Assembly (NCBI GenBank): GCA_021844725.1
Contig: JAKBSX010000158.1
Coordinates: forward strand, 1 to 6,755
Length of the DNA: 6,755 nt
Source of the DNA: Actinomycetes bacterium
Lineage (GTDB): Bacteria > Actinomycetota > Acidimicrobiia > Acidimicrobiales > Acidimicrobiaceae
Direction of reading: 5' to 3'
The notes beneath the pieces are model-generated. The model was not told the DNA's origin. It was given only the letters and a program-made list of their open reading frames with translations, and made no database searches. The stretch's first letter is position 1. Every line of letters starts with the position of its first letter. Shown here one piece after another: positions 5,504-6,755 of the stretch. The translations under genes and the position numbers were made by a program.

Positions 5504-6649
5504 ATGTCATTATCACCTCGCGCAAATAGATGGATTGAGACCTCAAGGGGATACGTCCTTGCCAACGGGACCGTGGCGGCCCACGAACATTTTGATGCTT
5601 CAAGGCTGCAACCGCTGCTAATTACAAGGGAACGGCGCGAAACCTTCGAACGAGAATATCTATCAAAGGGTGCAACGTTATCTTACGGGGCAGGAGACCG
5701 GAGAATTCCAGAGAAACCTGATCCGCTGCGCACGGCCTTCGAGCGTGACAGGGATAGGATCGTTCATTCGACATCGTTTCGACGGCTCGCGGGAAAGACC
5801 CAGGTCTTCATCTTTCCCACCGATCACCAAAGGACCCGCTTAACGCATGCCCTGGAAGTGGCGCAAGTTGCGACGGCTGTGTCCAGGGCGATTGGGCTGA
5901 ATGTTGCACTAACCGAAGCGATAGCGTTTGGGCATGATTGCGGGCATGGGCCTGGAGGGCACGCAAGCGAGGACGCTTTTTCAAAGTTTCTTCCAGAGGG
6001 ATTTGACCACGCAACGTGGGGTGCGGACCATACCCTTGTTGACCTAAACCTTTGTTCGGAGACACTAGACGGTATTCGCAACCACTCATGGTCACGGCCT
6101 CAGCCCAGAACCCCTGAGGGAACGGTTGTATCTTTTGCTGACCGCATCGCATATTGTGCGCACGATTTGGAGGATGCCATCAGGGCTGGAATAGTAAAGA
6201 GTGATGGTCTTCCATTGGCGGTTGTCGAGGTTGCTGGAGGTTCTCGGGATCAGCAGTTGAGCTACTTTATTTTGGACTTGGTAGAGACTGTAGTTCGAAC
6301 GGGCCAGGTGGCTTTATCGGAATTGGCCGCAGACTCTTTGGCTGAGCTAAGGGAATTCAATTACAAGTCCATCTACATGCGACCCGAATCAGTCGAGCAA
6401 TCACATTCCGTAATTCGCGTCTTGAGCTTGCTGGTGGAGTATTACGTCGAGAATCCTGGCGAAAATCCCATCTTCCCCGGAATTGAATCAGACGATGTAC
6501 AGCCCGGACGAATTGACGCTGCCGTAGGGTACGTGTCTGGAATGACCGATAGGTTTGCATTCTGGAAAGCCAACGAGAAACTTGGGCTTAGTCTAGAGGC
6601 ACTACCACTTGGAATTGATGTTTCTCAAATAGCATGGAGCCGTCGCTAA
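5504..6649 (+). CDS. dgt: HD-domain deoxyguanosinetriphosphate triphosphohydrolase-like protein
   Basis: Dgt-family enzymes cut dNTPs to a deoxynucleoside and triphosphate, helping to set dNTP pools in the cytoplasm. The family core begins at PLRTAFERDRDRIVHSTSFRRLAGKTQVF (split here as 74-87 and 88-102). The metal-binding HD set is H115 (RLTHALEVAQVA), H144-D145 (FGHDCGHGPGGHASEDAF) and D213 (FADRIAYCAHDLEDAI); RNHSWSR follows the HD loop as usual. At 381 residues it is the shorter dGTPase-like type, though it carries some 40 extra residues before RERRETFE. The start is ATG at 5504 with only a weak GAGAGA upstream. Its C-terminus ends 10 bp from the stop of the convergent EamA-like gene. Substrate preference cannot be read from the sequence. 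Confidence 0.95.
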   Translation: MSLSPRANRWIETSRGYVLANGTVAAHEHFDASRLQPLLITRERRETFEREYLSKGATLSYGAGDRRIPEKPDPLRTAFERDRDRIVHSTSFRRLAGKTQVFIFPTDHQRTRLTHALEVAQVATAVSRAIGLNVALTEAIAFGHDCGHGPGGHASEDAFSKFLPEGFDHATWGADHTLVDLNLCSETLDGIRNHSWSRPQPRTPEGTVVSFADRIAYCAHDLEDAIRAGIVKSDGLPLAVVEVAGGSRDQQLSYFILDLVETVVRTGQVALSELAADSLAELREFNYKSIYMRPESVEQSHSVIRVLSLLVEYYVENPGENPIFPGIESDDVQPGRIDAAVGYVSGMTDRFAFWKANEKLGLSLEALPLGIDVSQIAWSRR

Positions 6650-6659
6650 CCACTAGGTC

Positions 6660-6755
6660 TCAGATCACGTTCCCTTTGGTCGATTGAAGAAGAAAATGAC
6701 GTCCAAGAAGTATGACGCCAGCTCCGATAACGGCAACAATGCCTGGTCTCTCTGC
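6660..6755 (-). CDS. C-terminal end of an EamA/DMT-type membrane transporter (partial)
   Basis: The minus strand reads 31 codons in from the right edge to TGA at 6660-6662. The residues AERPGIVAVIGAGVILLGRH match the typical end of drug/metabolite transporter (EamA) proteins, where a GER-P turn is followed by a last membrane helix with IGA-x-x-ILLG, then a short polar tail (QSTKGNVI). Only the final helix is present, so the substrate is unknowable. The gene is convergent with dgt, 10 bp between stops, with no terminator hairpin visible. The first five codons overlap the 15-nt inverted match; they fit the family, which argues they are native here. Confidence 0.55.
   Translation of the reverse strand, partial: AERPGIVAVIGAGVILLGRHFLLQSTKGNVI
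6741..6755. repeat. 15-nt inverted match at the right edge, arm 2
   Basis: The last 15 bases are the exact reverse complement of 5488-5502; base 6740 no longer pairs. The match reaches the window edge, so its full length is unknown. One chosen 15-mer would find an exact partner in a window of this size by chance only about once in 100,000 times. It mirrors the left edge, where an inverted repeat also starts exactly at the boundary, and may mark a second fold-back junction. Confidence 0.85.

Overview
The window looks like a piece of a moderate-GC (about half G+C by eye) actinobacterial chromosome carrying housekeeping genes. The lineage call rests on the pyrG N-terminus, whose [15 protein letters not shown] and MQKLDPY wording is typical of Actinomycetota, and on tlyA-nadK-recN lying next to pyrG, as in Mycobacterium tuberculosis (Rv1694, Rv1695, Rv1696 ... 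Rv1699). An Acidimicrobiia-like or other moderate-GC lineage is a guess. No rRNA, tRNA, CRISPR array, phage gene or transposase is visible.

Layout as given: a 100-bp repeat arm with the last codons of recN (1-100); panD on the minus strand (89-445); a 439-bp divergent non-coding stretch with a possible short leader ORF and an 11-bp inverted repeat that covers the pyrG start; a pyrG N-terminal fragment (from 885) that breaks at 1141; the second copy of the 100-bp sequence in opposite orientation (1142-1241); then, on the minus strand and read right to left, a phasin-like gene, tlyA, nadK and recN (5214 down to 1180); a 289-bp divergent intergenic region; dgt on the plus strand (5504-6649); and the last 31 codons of an EamA-like transporter on the minus strand, running off the right edge.

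The most striking signal is structural. Bases 1-100 are the exact reverse complement of 1142-1241, and the repeat begins on the very first base of the window. The last 15 bases (6741-6755) are the exact reverse complement of 5488-5502, just before dgt. Two inverted matches that coincide with the two window edges, one of which cuts an essential gene (pyrG), are what fold-back chimeras from whole-genome amplification of a single cell look like in an assembly. I infer that the window is a whole small contig with a false inversion at 1141/1142. Undoing it gives EamA end > < dgt | phasin > tlyA > nadK > recN > < panD | pyrG >, which restores actinobacterial gene order. A real inversion cannot be excluded from sequence alone.

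Functionally these are core-metabolism and genome-maintenance genes: beta-alanine synthesis for pantothenate and CoA (panD), CTP synthesis (pyrG), NADP synthesis (nadK), dNTP hydrolysis (dgt), rRNA 2'-O-methylation (tlyA) and double-strand-break repair (recN). The best candidates for undescribed biology are the possible leader-peptide and stem arrangement before pyrG, a frameshift-prone A AAA AAG at the nadK end that could couple to recN, and the phasin-like protein with a basic tail heading the tlyA-nadK-recN run. All three are hypotheses.
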